Source: Acetivibrio thermocellus ATCC 27405 (GTDB lineage: Bacteria > Bacillota > Clostridia > Acetivibrionales > Acetivibrionaceae). Taken from it: a stretch of 64,000 bases of DNA. The position numbers were made by a program, and so were the translations under genes. The notes beneath the pieces were generated by a model. It was not told the origin of the DNA, ran no database searches, and saw only the letters and a list, made by a program, of their open reading frames with translations. Positions within the stretch are counted from its first letter, which is position 1. Each line of letters starts with the position of its first letter. The stretch is from the NCBI RefSeq assembly GCF_000015865.1, contig NC_009012.1, forward strand, positions 1,612,001-1,676,000. The letters run 5' to 3'. Below, in pieces: positions 43,927 to 52,450 of the stretch.

Positions 43927-45321
43927 TCACTCATACTTGTAACTGTAATAATAACCAGTTCTTTCAGTATCCAATTTCGTAAGAACTGCACCAATAAACC
44001 TTGCTTTTACACTCTCAAGGGATTTAAAAGCTCGCTTCGCCATTTCTATTCTTGTTTGGCCACTTGCCAATACAAGGATAACTCCATCCGTAATTCCGGC
44101 AAGAATTGCTGCATCTGTAACCTGCCCCACCGGAGGAGTGTCTATGATAACAATATCATATTCCTCCCGTACTTTTTCCAAAAGGCTTTTCATCCTGTTT
44201 GAATTAAGCATTTCTGCCGGATTTGGCGGAATCGGACCACTTGTAATTATATACAGATTTGAAATATCGCTTCTCTCTGTTGTTTTAATTTTTACTTCTT
44301 CCTTTGAATCAGTTAAAAGATTAGTTAAACCCTCTTTATTTTTCACACCAAAATAATGATGAACCTTTGGCTTTCTTAAGTCAGCATCTATAACAAGAAC
44401 TTTCTTGCCGGAACGTGCAAGAGTTATTGCAAGATTCACAGCAGTAACCGTTTTGCCGTCTCCGAGAGTTGGACTTGTTACTACTATAGTCTTTACTTCG
44501 CTGTCTACACTTGAATAATACAAATTTGTGCGAAGCTCTCTAAACGCCTCGGCAGTGGCTGACTTTGGATTATTATGTACAATAAGATTTTTAAGGTATT
44601 GTTCTTGAAGTTCTTTTTCATCCTTGGCTTTTTTCTTTCCTCGTTTGCCGCCATCAAATGCCGGGATTGTACCAATAACATTAATTCCAAGCATCTTTTC
44701 AACTTCTTCCGGCTTCTTAAATGTATGGTCAATCAATTCAAGTAAGAATATCAATCCGATCCCCAATACCAAACCAAACAATCCTGCCACACATATATTC
44801 ATTTTCTTATTAGGCTTTATAGGGTTTTCCGGTATTTTCGCAGTATCTATAACTTTAATATTTTTGACCTGTATAATCTCGTCTGCCATCTTCTGAATAA
44901 CCGTTGCCAGTTCATTTACTATGTCAGCAGCACGTTTTGGATCAGTATCCTCATAGCTTATACTGAACAATCTTGAATCTTTTACTGTTTTTACGTTTAC
45001 ATTTTTTTGAAATTCCTGTATTCCAACTCCAAACTTTTGATTAATAATCTCTGCCACACGCCTTGATTGAAGTATCTCTCTATAGTCCACAACAAGTTGA
45101 TTATTTACCTGTATATCGGAAAAGCTCAGTGAAACCTGATCCTTCTCCTTACCAAGAAACAGTGTTGTTTCAGCTTTATAGACCGGTTTTATATAAAATT
45201 GAGTAACTACAAAGGCTGTGCCAGCTGATAGAACAAAGCACAACACAATGAGATACCACTTCTTAAGAAGAATATATACTATCTCCCGCAAATCAATTTC
45301 CAAGATATCATCCTTTTCCAT
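43927..45321 (-). CDS. Polysaccharide co-polymerase / tyrosine autokinase (Wzz-BY-kinase fusion)
   Basis: The 464-residue protein fuses a Wzz chain-length domain (two membrane helices at about 23-42 and 175-197 of the protein) to a cytoplasmic BY-kinase. The kinase shows Walker A SPTLGDGKTVTAVNLA, Walker A' VLVIDADLRKPKVHHYFG and Walker B DIVIIDTPPVGQVTDA. It ends in a tyrosine cluster, TGYYYSYKYE, the usual autophosphorylation tail. Most Firmicutes have separate kinase and adaptor; the fusion is common in Clostridia. It should pair with the CpsB phosphatase at 48.1-48.9 kb. I chose the ATG at 45321, nine bases after GGGG; a longer frame begins at 45348. Confidence 0.93.
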   Translation of the reverse strand: MEKDDILEIDLREIVYILLKKWYLIVLCFVLSAGTAFVVTQFYIKPVYKAETTLFLGKEKDQVSLSFSDIQVNNQLVVDYREILQSRRVAEIINQKFGVGIQEFQKNVNVKTVKDSRLFSISYEDTDPKRAADIVNELATVIQKMADEIIQVKNIKVIDTAKIPENPIKPNKKMNICVAGLFGLVLGIGLIFLLELIDHTFKKPEEVEKMLGINVIGTIPAFDGGKRGKKKAKDEKELQEQYLKNLIVHNNPKSATAEAFRELRTNLYYSSVDSEVKTIVVTSPTLGDGKTVTAVNLAITLARSGKKVLVIDADLRKPKVHHYFGVKNKEGLTNLLTDSKEEVKIKTTERSDISNLYIITSGPIPPNPAEMLNSNRMKSLLEKVREEYDIVIIDTPPVGQVTDAAILAGITDGVILVLASGQTRIEMAKRAFKSLESVKARFIGAVLTKLDTERTGYYYSYKYE

Positions 45322-45395
45322 ACATTTTGACCCCTTTTCGTATATCATTGCATAATCATTATGGAAATGAAAAGTTACATGTTCCCAACATTATC

Positions 45396-45424
45396 ATTTT
45401 ACATAGCTGGGATTTTATTGTCAA
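45396..45424 (-). promoter_or_regulatory. Predicted sigma-A promoter of the autokinase-loaP-polysaccharide operon
   Basis: TTGACA and TAAAAT are separated by exactly 17 bases on the minus strand, about 75 bases before the autokinase start. It is the best candidate for the start of the long polysaccharide transcript. Confidence 0.7.
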
Positions 45425-45459
45425 TATAGTAGTTTTACAAATTTTACATGTGTTACAGT

Positions 45460-46638
45460 TTAGTTAGTTATTATCCCGTGAATATAAACATTTGAATTGC
45501 TTGCTTTGGCATTTTTTATACTTGACACTTCAATTCTTATTTTATGAGTCCCCATTCCAATATTATCACTTATCAACACATGCCTCAAAGCTTCGTATGG
45601 TGCATAACAATCATAGGTTTGAATCAATCTGTTATTTAGATATATATCCACAATTCCACAATTAGGACCCGCCATCAATGTTACTCCCAGCATATGGCTG
45701 TTGCTTACTTCATATGTTATAGAGTCATTACTGTGACTACTCTTCATAAAAATCTTGTCAAAAGCAACCACACTGTTATAAAAACCTTGAATTGTCAAAA
45801 ATTCCGTTGTAATTTTTCCGTTCTCAAAAGCATTGCTTTCCTCATAAAGTAACGGTTTTTTCCCATCAAAACCAGGTTCTCTTTTGCTGTTAATATTCGA
45901 CTTGATTAAATCAAATATTGTATTGACGTAAATTGAGTAACCTTGTTCATTTGGTTTTCTGCCATCCTCAGTGATATCATTAAACGGCAGCCGTGAGTCT
46001 ATAAAAGCTTTTATTATGTCTGCATAAGTTATTTCGTAATATTCCGATACTTGCTTTAGAGTATCCACATATGACTGGCTCCTTATACTGTTCTCAATAA
46101 TCGTGATTATTTCCGTACTCGCTTTTGCTTTCTTTATATTTCTAATCAATCCTTCCACAATAGCGCCGAAAACTTTTTGATTGAAATTCATCTCTCTTTC
46201 GTCGTTTGCACCAAAACATAAAAATACAAGATCATACTCTTGCCTTTCTCTGTCGGTAATATAGTCAATCCATCCATCAAATGCTGTTCCACCGGGTGTT
46301 GCAATATTTTTACAAGTTAAATCAGCTCCATACTCCTCTTTTATTCTTTTCGCCAAAAGATTATACCATTTCTTTTCGTCCTCGGTTTCCAAACCTCCTT
46401 GAGCAATATCGTCTCCAATAATCAAAACACTGATTTCTTTTTTATTCACAAGCTTTTCGTACACATTCCCTGCCTGGACTTTTTCAAGCTCAGTTTGATA
46501 CTCTGTCTGAACTTCGAGCCGTTGTTTTTGTTCTCCCAAGTAAGACCCGCTTATCCCATCGAGGTATCTCCCGGATATAAGTATAACCAGGCTTGCAATC
46601 AGAATTGAACTAAAGAGATAAATTGCGTTTTTCCACAT
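45460..46638 (-). CDS. Membrane-anchored SGNH/GDSL hydrolase
   Basis: The 392-residue protein has one N-terminal membrane segment (about 5-25) and an external SGNH esterase fold: VLIIGDDIAQGG (block I, with D-D in place of the usual GDS), IATPGGTAFDGW (block II), FLCFGANDERE (block III GxND) and DGRKPNEQGYSIY (block V, with N where the catalytic histidine is usual). The serine of block I is not seen (GDDIAQGG), so activity as a classic esterase is doubtful. A C-terminal jelly-roll-like region follows. Position suggests a role with the polysaccharide. GGTGG precedes the ATG at 46638. Confidence 0.75.
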   Translation of the reverse strand: MWKNAIYLFSSILIASLVILISGRYLDGISGSYLGEQKQRLEVQTEYQTELEKVQAGNVYEKLVNKKEISVLIIGDDIAQGGLETEDEKKWYNLLAKRIKEEYGADLTCKNIATPGGTAFDGWIDYITDRERQEYDLVFLCFGANDEREMNFNQKVFGAIVEGLIRNIKKAKASTEIITIIENSIRSQSYVDTLKQVSEYYEITYADIIKAFIDSRLPFNDITEDGRKPNEQGYSIYVNTIFDLIKSNINSKREPGFDGKKPLLYEESNAFENGKITTEFLTIQGFYNSVVAFDKIFMKSSHSNDSITYEVSNSHMLGVTLMAGPNCGIVDIYLNNRLIQTYDCYAPYEALRHVLISDNIGMGTHKIRIEVSSIKNAKASNSNVYIHGIITN

Positions 46639-46676
46639 GATGCCACCACTTTCCAGTAATATTTTAGCCATAGACT

Positions 46677-46705
46677 ATATTACTACAACTTTCGAGGTTT
46701 TTCAA
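46677..46705 (-). promoter_or_regulatory. Predicted sigma-A promoter of the SGNH hydrolase gene
   Basis: TTGAAA and TAATAT are separated by 17 bases on the minus strand, about 40 bases before the chosen ATG. Confidence 0.6.
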
Positions 46706-46754
46706 CCAATAATTTACTCCACTTATAAATCTTTTTAAGTAATTTTCTCCAAAA

Positions 46755-46782
46755 ATTTAAAGCATCTACAAAATGTAGATGC
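46755..46782 (-). terminator. Intrinsic terminator after the rfbC unit
   Basis: A 9-bp stem GCATCTACA / TGTAGATGC with a 3-base loop is followed by a T-rich stretch on the minus strand, 24 bases after the stop of the 188-aa gene. Confidence 0.75.
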
Positions 46783-46805
46783 CTTTTGTATAAAAACTAT
46801 TAATC

Positions 46806-47372
46806 TTAATCTTCTTCCAATATATACGAATACCTGTAAAACAATATTTTCGCTCTTTCATAATCCGCTTCTCCAAGGGTTTTGTAAAGATACCTTTTTA
46901 ATTCTTCAGTCTCTTCATCGGTATATCCGTCTTTCCCCAAACTCTGCACATAATTGATATCAACCTTCGGAAAAATTCTTCTGAAGTCTGCAAGGTCTTC
47001 ATCTAATATTTCATCCCTGTGTTCCTGTATTTTTTTCTCTATCCATTCCTGAGAACCCTTTACCGGCTTTTTGTTTCCGGAGGCCTGCGATTTCTTTCCC
47101 CCATTGCCGGCCGTATTGTTTTGAAGATCCTCATGCAATATTGAATCCGGCGACGTAGAGTCAATTGGCGTGGGAGTACTTTCAAAAGACATCCCCGGTG
47201 ATTTATCACTTTTTTGAGTCGACAGAGGTTCTTTCGTCCCGCCAGGTGTATATGTCACATTGACCGACGGATTGTTTGCTCCGCCAACATCTTTGTTTAT
47301 CATTATTGGAATAATAAATCCTGCCCCTATTGTCAGCAAAATTACCAATATGATAACAATTCCTTTTTTCAT
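46806..47372 (-). CDS. Secreted or membrane-anchored protein of unknown function, 188 aa
   Basis: I do not recognise this protein. It has an N-terminal signal/anchor (residues 4-24, VIILVILLTIGAGFIIPIMI), a low-complexity linker rich in proline, serine, threonine and glycine (about 30-105), and a charged helical C-terminal domain (about 107-188) with WIEKKIQEHRDEI and DLADFRRIFPKVDINYVQSL. The helical domain has no cysteines and looks like a small binding module. GGAG lies before the ATG. It follows rfbC by 32 bases and is closed by a terminator. Confidence 0.75.
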   Translation of the reverse strand: MKKGIVIILVILLTIGAGFIIPIMINKDVGGANNPSVNVTYTPGGTKEPLSTQKSDKSPGMSFESTPTPIDSTSPDSILHEDLQNNTAGNGGKKSQASGNKKPVKGSQEWIEKKIQEHRDEILDEDLADFRRIFPKVDINYVQSLGKDGYTDEETEELKRYLYKTLGEADYERAKILFYRYSYILEED

Positions 47373-47404
47373 AATACTTCTTCTCCTTTAATGCTGATGG
47401 AGCA

Positions 47405-47956
47405 TCAACCCAACTCAGCATTTTTAAATGTCGGCAGGTTTTTATCTTTTTCTGACAATACAATATCTCCTTCAATTTGAGGCCAATCTATATTTAACTC
47501 AGGGTCGTTGTATATAATTCCCGATTCAAACTCAGGCCGATATACATTTGTAGTTTTGCATAGAACTTCCGTATCGTCTTCCAGGGTGAGAAATGCATGA
47601 CCAAAGTTTTCCGGTATGTAAAACATTTTTTTATTTTCTGCTGAAAGCTCTATTCCATACCATTTCCCAAAAGTCGGACTGTTTTTTCTCAAATCTACAG
47701 CCACATCATAGACTTTCCCTTTAATTACTCTGACAAGTCTCCCCTGAGGAAATTTCCTTTGGAAATGTATGCCCCTTAGCACTCCTATTCTTGACTTTAT
47801 ATGGTTATCCTGAACAAATTCCATCGTAAGACCAAATTCGCAAAAAGCCTTTTTATTGTAGCTCTCAAAAAAGAACCCTCTGGTATCGGTAAAAACCTTT
47901 GGCTCTACAACTACAAGTCCTTCAATTGGCGTTTTTACGACTGTAAAATTATTCAT
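47405..47956 (-). CDS. rfbC: dTDP-4-dehydrorhamnose 3,5-epimerase, orphan
   Basis: RfbC makes dTDP-4-dehydro-L-rhamnose. The 183-residue cupin has the family residues: FTVVKTPIEGLVVVEPKVFTDTRGFFFESYN, HFQRKFPQGRLVRVIKGKVYDVAVDLRKNSPTFG (catalytic H-D), and YIPENFGHAFLTLED with the tyrosine region. No rfbA, rfbB or rfbD is in the window, so these must lie elsewhere if L-rhamnose is made. It has its own predicted promoter (TTGACA-17-TAATAT) and AGGAG before the chosen ATG at 47956. Confidence 0.93.
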   Translation of the reverse strand: MNNFTVVKTPIEGLVVVEPKVFTDTRGFFFESYNKKAFCEFGLTMEFVQDNHIKSRIGVLRGIHFQRKFPQGRLVRVIKGKVYDVAVDLRKNSPTFGKWYGIELSAENKKMFYIPENFGHAFLTLEDDTEVLCKTTNVYRPEFESGIIYNDPELNIDWPQIEGDIVLSEKDKNLPTFKNAELG

Positions 47957-48003
47957 ACAGGAATCTCCTAACACAATTTTTATGTAAAGTGGTCTATATT
48001 TTA

Positions 48004-48032
48004 ATATTACAAAATTTTATACATTTTGTCAA
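48004..48032 (-). promoter_or_regulatory. Predicted sigma-A promoter of rfbC
   Basis: A perfect TTGACA and TAATAT are separated by 17 bases on the minus strand, about 50 bases before rfbC. Confidence 0.68.
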
Positions 48033-48083
48033 TTTGCCCATAAGGACGTGAGTGAAATACTCGAATGTATCAATCACGAAGTC

Positions 48084-48860
48084 TCATTTTTTGAAAAAGC
48101 TGAATATGGAAAAACTTTTTTTTACAACACTTGTTTGTTCGACGTCTTTATCTTCAAAAACTCTTTGAGGATTAATATAAAGAAGTTTTTTCATATTTTC
48201 AGTTCCACAAATTTCTGTAAGTTTTTTTTGAATTTCCATCACAGAATAGATTGGTCTTCTGTCTCCATGAGCATCAGTAGCAACAAGATGAACCATTCCG
48301 CTCTTTAAAAGCCTGATTGCTTCATCCCGGACTTCAGAGCCATGTACTCCCATAATGCTTCCTGAATTCACTTGAAGAAGCGCTCCGTTTTCCACTGCCT
48401 TTTTAATAATGCCGCTCTTGCGGTAACGAATGTTATAACGTTCCGGATGTGCAATTATGGGCACATATCCTTTAAGCTGCATGGAAAATAAAAGTTCGGA
48501 CATATATTTAGGAATATTTTCAAAAGAAAACTCTATAAGCACATATCTGGAATTGTTTAACGTTAAAATTTCCCCTTTTTCCAGCCTGTCAACAGTATCG
48601 TTGGATGCAAAAACCTCCATTCCGGAATATATCTCCAACTTGATATGTTGTTTTTTCATTTCTTTATTTAAAATATCTATCTTCTCTTTTACACTTTTAG
48701 GAGTCACTTTTGAATCATAATCTCCAATAAAATGCGGTGTGGCAATAACTTTGTCAATGCCCCTCGTTTGAAGCATTCTGCATAATGATAGGGCTTCGAC
48801 CAATGTTTTCGGTCCATCATCTATATCATCAAGAACATGACAATGAATATCTACAATCAT
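48084..48860 (-). CDS. CpsB/YwqE-type PHP protein-tyrosine phosphatase
   Basis: This manganese-dependent phosphatase of 258 residues removes phosphate from the tyrosine tail of the BY-kinase. It has the PHP motifs MIVDIHCHVLDDIDDGP at the N-terminus, ATPHFIGDY, YVLIEFSFENIP, IIAHPERYN and VATDAHGDRRP. The metal ligands appear complete. It lies 2.8 kb upstream of the autokinase, in its own transcription unit, which lets the two activities be regulated separately. Confidence 0.92.
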   Translation of the reverse strand: MIVDIHCHVLDDIDDGPKTLVEALSLCRMLQTRGIDKVIATPHFIGDYDSKVTPKSVKEKIDILNKEMKKQHIKLEIYSGMEVFASNDTVDRLEKGEILTLNNSRYVLIEFSFENIPKYMSELLFSMQLKGYVPIIAHPERYNIRYRKSGIIKKAVENGALLQVNSGSIMGVHGSEVRDEAIRLLKSGMVHLVATDAHGDRRPIYSVMEIQKKLTEICGTENMKKLLYINPQRVFEDKDVEQTSVVKKSFSIFSFFKK

Positions 48861-48914
48861 CCCACTTCAGTCCTTTTCTATTATGCTGGTAACAATTCTG
48901 TTCAATTCAAAATA

Positions 48915-48943
48915 ATTATAACATCTACTTAAAACTTCCACAA
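48915..48943 (-). promoter_or_regulatory. Predicted promoter of the CpsB phosphatase gene
   Basis: TTGTGG and a perfect TATAAT are separated by 17 bases on the minus strand, about 60 bases before the ATG. Confidence 0.5.
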
Positions 48944-48968
48944 GACAATTTATTATTTTATTATATTA

Positions 48969-49000
48969 AAAAAGGCAGAGCATACATGCTCCGCCTTTTT
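48969..49000 (-). terminator. Strong intrinsic terminator after the SLH protein gene
   Basis: The stem AAAAAGGC-x-GAGCAT / ATGCTC-x-GCCTTTTT has one mismatch and a 2-base apparent loop, with T-runs on both strands. It lies 35 bases after the SLH stop. Confidence 0.92.
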
Positions 49001-49034
49001 AACTTTTAATTTCAAATTTCCAAATTAATAATTC

Positions 49035-51167
49035 TTATTCAGCAACTTCAGCCTCTTCAGCAGGGGCATTTGCCGCTTCTTTAGCCTCTATTGCTTTCCA
49101 GAGAACTGTAAATGCTTCAGCTCTGGTTACACTCTTCTTAGGCTTAAATGTATTATCCGGATATCCTACAACAAATCCCAATTCAACAGCCTTTCCAACA
49201 AACGGCTTGGACCAATCTCCAATCTCACTTGCATCTATGAAGCTAAACTCAGGATTTTCTACAGCTCCAAATTCATAAGCCTTCATTATTAATACAACCA
49301 TTTCTTCTCTGGTCAGATTTCTTGACGGTCTGAATGTATTGTCTTCATATCCTGCGATGATACCTGCCTCAACTCCTGCCTGTACATAACCCGCTGCCCA
49401 CGCAGGTATCTGATCGGCATCTTTAAACTTCAATGATACATTTTCAACCGGTTCAAGTCCTGCAGACTTAACAACAATTACAGCCATTTCAGCTCTTGTT
49501 ATCTCAATATCAGGTTTAACGCTTCCGTCAGGATAACCGCTTACAACGTTCCTCGCTGCCAGTTTTGCAATGAATTCTTCTGCCCAGTGACCTGCAATGT
49601 CGTTAAATGGAGCTGCAGGCACATCACTCGGTGTCGGTTCTTCTATGGAAGTGGATGTCGGTGTAGGTGTAGGAGCCGGTGTAGCAGTTGATCCTCCACC
49701 GGAACCACCGGAGCCACCCGAACCGCCACCGGATGTCGGTGCAGGTGTAGGTGTCACTGGCGGATATGGAAGTTCTCCATCATAAACACTTCTTCCATAC
49801 AAATCGCGCAACAGCTTCTTAAAGTTGTAAATCTGAATATTGTCATTAGCATTAACTATATCCTCAGCCAAAACGAGGAAAGAATCAAAATTCGTAACTC
49901 CTCTCTTTTCCAAAGACTTAATCAGTTTTATCAATCCGTCAAGATGACGTTTCATTGTCGCATTGCCCTGAATTCTGAAATCCACCTTGTAAGGAACCTC
50001 AGTTCCGTCAAATACTATCGGTCCAGTAAATTGTGACAGCCAATCCAATGTATTTACAACAAATTTTATTCCCCTGTCATCATTAGCATCTCCTGTAACT
50101 TCAAAATTGATATCGGCTGCCAGATCAGCAAATAAGGAAGTATCAATTTTAATTGCCGACAAATCAAATGCCAATATCATGCCTTCAATTTTTGCCCGAT
50201 AAGTTTCCGAATAGCTCGCATATACTTTGAGCGCAGCTTTCATTTGTCCGTCAGTAATTGTCACGCCCAGGATTTTCTTTGCTTCATAAACATAATCGGC
50301 ATAATTGTCCGGTGTAAGTTTAACAAGCACATTCTCTACAAATGCTTTTCTATCCTTCTGAGGGAGACTGATAATCGCCAGGAATACTTTTTGTAAAGGA
50401 TCTATCTCAGAAGGCTCCGGCAAAGTACCGGCATATGTACTGGATCCCAGTTCATCTTTCAAGAATACTTTCAATCCATATATCTGTCCATAAGAATTCG
50501 AATTAATTTCATTTTCGATATACTCTGTAAACGAATCAAAATCATTAATATCTTTCTTGGTAAGAGACTCTACGGAAGATATAAGAGCATTAATTTCATT
50601 CTTCAACGTATTGTTTCCTTGAACTGTAATATCAAGTTTGTAAATATCATCAGAACCATCATAGAATACAGGTGCATTATTAAATTTCCTGATGGCTTTG
50701 AAAATTTCAACAAACAGTTTGAAACCTCTGCTGTCATTGGAATCTCCTGTTATGTTGAAATTAATCCTCTTCTCAATGTCTGAAAAAGCTGACGTATCGT
50801 ACTGGTTTGAAGGCAATTCGAAGATTTTTATCAATTCCTTCAAAGTGCCTTTGTGCGTGTCCGGATAGTAAGCATAACTCTTCAATGCCTTTTCCATGTC
50901 CGAGTCAGACATTGACAAACCAAGAATTGCTTTTGCATCATCCACATAGTCTTTGTAGTTCTCAGTAGTAATCTGATCAAGAACATTGTTCACAAAATTT
51001 ATCCTCTGTTGCTCTGTAAGACTAATCACCTGCAATACTACCTTTTGAAACGCATCCGGCTGTACCACTTCTGCATATGCCACCGTCGCAATAACACCAA
51101 AAATCATAACAATGGCAATAATACTACAGATGATATTTTGAAGTTGTTTGTTATGGAATTTTTTCAT
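49035..51167 (-). CDS. S-layer homology domain surface protein with two novel-looking repeats
   Basis: The 710-residue secreted protein has a signal peptide (1-32, ending VAYAE) and two repeats of about 220 residues (roughly 37-255 and 260-478). Each repeat begins with a helical block (QKVVLQVISL / QKVFLAIISL) and includes NFNITGDSNDSRGFKLF or NFEVTGDANDDRGIKFV. A glycine/serine-rich and PTPAP-rich linker (about 480-525) leads to three SLH domains (about 528-700) with repeated GxAD/GYPDxxFxPxxxxTRAE-like motifs, which bind the cell wall polysaccharide. I do not recognise the repeat domain; the GDxNDxRG segment is a possible calcium loop. GGGGGG precedes the ATG. It is monocistronic, with two candidate promoters and a strong terminator. 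Confidence 0.93.
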   Translation of the reverse strand: MKKFHNKQLQNIICSIIAIVMIFGVIATVAYAEVVQPDAFQKVVLQVISLTEQQRINFVNNVLDQITTENYKDYVDDAKAILGLSMSDSDMEKALKSYAYYPDTHKGTLKELIKIFELPSNQYDTSAFSDIEKRINFNITGDSNDSRGFKLFVEIFKAIRKFNNAPVFYDGSDDIYKLDITVQGNNTLKNEINALISSVESLTKKDINDFDSFTEYIENEINSNSYGQIYGLKVFLKDELGSSTYAGTLPEPSEIDPLQKVFLAIISLPQKDRKAFVENVLVKLTPDNYADYVYEAKKILGVTITDGQMKAALKVYASYSETYRAKIEGMILAFDLSAIKIDTSLFADLAADINFEVTGDANDDRGIKFVVNTLDWLSQFTGPIVFDGTEVPYKVDFRIQGNATMKRHLDGLIKLIKSLEKRGVTNFDSFLVLAEDIVNANDNIQIYNFKKLLRDLYGRSVYDGELPYPPVTPTPAPTSGGGSGGSGGSGGGSTATPAPTPTPTSTSIEEPTPSDVPAAPFNDIAGHWAEEFIAKLAARNVVSGYPDGSVKPDIEITRAEMAVIVVKSAGLEPVENVSLKFKDADQIPAWAAGYVQAGVEAGIIAGYEDNTFRPSRNLTREEMVVLIMKAYEFGAVENPEFSFIDASEIGDWSKPFVGKAVELGFVVGYPDNTFKPKKSVTRAEAFTVLWKAIEAKEAANAPAEEAEVAE

Positions 51168-51216
51168 TTTTGCCCCCCCTATAAATACTCCTGAATTTTT
51201 TTATTTTTATTGTAAT

Positions 51217-51240
51217 GTTGGATCCGAGCCAAAATCCAAC
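51217..51240 (-). promoter_or_regulatory. 5' leader hairpin of the SLH gene mRNA
   Basis: The perfect 7-bp inverted repeat GTTGGAT / ATCCAAC with a 10-base loop lies just downstream of the proximal promoter, about 50 bases before the start codon. Similar leader hairpins stabilise abundant surface-protein mRNAs; that role is inferred here. Confidence 0.45.
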
Positions 51241-51242
51241 AC

Positions 51243-51270
51243 ATAATATACGTTATACAATATATTCCAA
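51243..51270 (-). promoter_or_regulatory. Predicted proximal promoter of the SLH gene
   Basis: TTGGAA and TATTAT are separated by 16 bases on the minus strand. Confidence 0.4.
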
Positions 51271-51312
51271 TTAAATATACCAAAAAAAACCAATTATATG
51301 TCTTATGTGTTT

Positions 51313-51341
51313 ATATTATCACAGCTGTAATATTATTGCAA
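51313..51341 (-). promoter_or_regulatory. Predicted distal promoter of the SLH gene
   Basis: TTGCAA and TAATAT are separated by 17 bases on the minus strand, immediately after the HIT gene. Tandem promoters fit a highly expressed surface protein. Confidence 0.45.
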
Positions 51342-51356
51342 TAATCAATCGATGTC

Positions 51357-51701
51357 TTACAGAATTTTAGGACCCATATCCACTCCACCCAGCAAGTGAT
51401 AGTGAAGGTGGAAAACCGTTTGCCCTGCCGCCACTCCACAGTTGGTTATCAGCCTGTAACCCTTTTCTGCAATTCCCAAATCTTCGGCCACTTTGTTTGC
51501 GGCTTTGTGGATGTCTATCAATATTTGAGCGTTCGATTCGTTAATTTCTTTTACATTGGCAATATGTTCTTTCGGAATAATCAAAACATGCACGGGAGCA
51601 GCAGGATTTATATCTTTTATGGCAATAACCCTTTCATCTTCATAATAAATTGTTGAAGGCAACTCTCTTTTAATTATTTTGCAGAAAACACAATTCTCCA
51701 A
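51357..51701 (-). CDS. HIT-family nucleotide hydrolase
   Basis: This small Hint-type protein (114 aa from the chosen start) has the histidine triad HLHYHLLGG near the C-terminus and ENCVFCKIIKRELPSTIYYEDE at the N-terminus. The family hydrolyses AMP-lysine and related phosphoramidates; its physiological role in Firmicutes is unclear. The ATG at 51710 directly abuts GGGGAG, too close for good initiation. The TTG at 51701 has nine-base spacing and gives the family-typical start ENCxFCKI, so I prefer it. Confidence 0.92.
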   Translation of the reverse strand: MENCVFCKIIKRELPSTIYYEDERVIAIKDINPAAPVHVLIIPKEHIANVKEINESNAQILIDIHKAANKVAEDLGIAEKGYRLITNCGVAAGQTVFHLHYHLLGGVDMGPKIL

Positions 51702-51951
51702 CGTATACATCTCCCCATAATAATAGTCTATAATTTACAAAAATATTACATTTTAATTCCATAATTTATAGCATTATAATACCATAAATATGTTATACAT
51801 GCCAGTACTATTTTTTATAATTTTTTTGCACTTTATTATCTTTGCAAGCAGGATTTTATGTGATTCCTGAATAACATTTTTTCTTGCATTCATCTTTGGT
51901 ATCCTAAATCTCATTATATGTAACTTTTTTATTTCCCATCTGCGAAACAGT

Positions 51952-52413
51952 CTATTCATTATCATCCACAGGCTCTATGTACAATATTAATTTTGTTCTC
52001 TTTGCATATACAAACTTGTACTTCATTCCTATATTCTCACGTGAAAAGTGCTTTTTATAAATCGCCGGCAAATCATAGTACTCACCGTCAATATATATGT
52101 GTTCCCCGGATTTCACCCTTTGATAGCCTGTCATCTCTCCTTCTCCATAAAGATAATCCTTTTTTATGAAATCCAAAGTGGGATTTGCCATTGCCATCAC
52201 AAAAATTGGTATGCATATTAATGGTATCAATCTCTTAAAGAGAACTTTCTGCCACTTTTTTAACTTTATTTCCCGTACAACTATGCCTTTATCCTTTATT
52301 TTAATAACATCACCGGCAAACCAGAAAGCCAGCATTCCACCAATACCCAACACACCAAAAATCAACTTGAACAACATTTCATTAAAGAGCAATCTACTGT
52401 ATAATTCCTCCAT
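51952..52413 (-). CDS. Two-helix membrane protein, candidate immunity protein of the first RHS toxin
   Basis: I do not recognise a named family. The 153-residue protein has two membrane segments (about 10-34 and 62-80) with a basic cytoplasmic stretch between them (IKLKKWQKVLFKRL), then a polar domain of about 70 residues with YIDGEYYDLPAIYKKHFS. It starts 37 bases after the RHS stop, with GGAGG before its ATG, so it is co-transcribed with the toxin gene. That location is where immunity genes of polymorphic toxins are usually found, and a membrane-anchored protein would fit a toxin acting at the membrane. The assignment rests on context only. Confidence 0.7.
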   Translation of the reverse strand: MEELYSRLLFNEMLFKLIFGVLGIGGMLAFWFAGDVIKIKDKGIVVREIKLKKWQKVLFKRLIPLICIPIFVMAMANPTLDFIKKDYLYGEGEMTGYQRVKSGEHIYIDGEYYDLPAIYKKHFSRENIGMKYKFVYAKRTKLILYIEPVDDNE

Positions 52414-52450
52414 TCACCAACCTCCAAACTGTTAACTTTTTGTCTCACAT

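Noticed and set aside
51774-51965. Open frame of 63 aa after the first RHS immunity candidate
   Set aside because: It is very AT-rich, overlaps the previous stop by 14 bases, has no Shine-Dalgarno site and only a low-complexity basic product.
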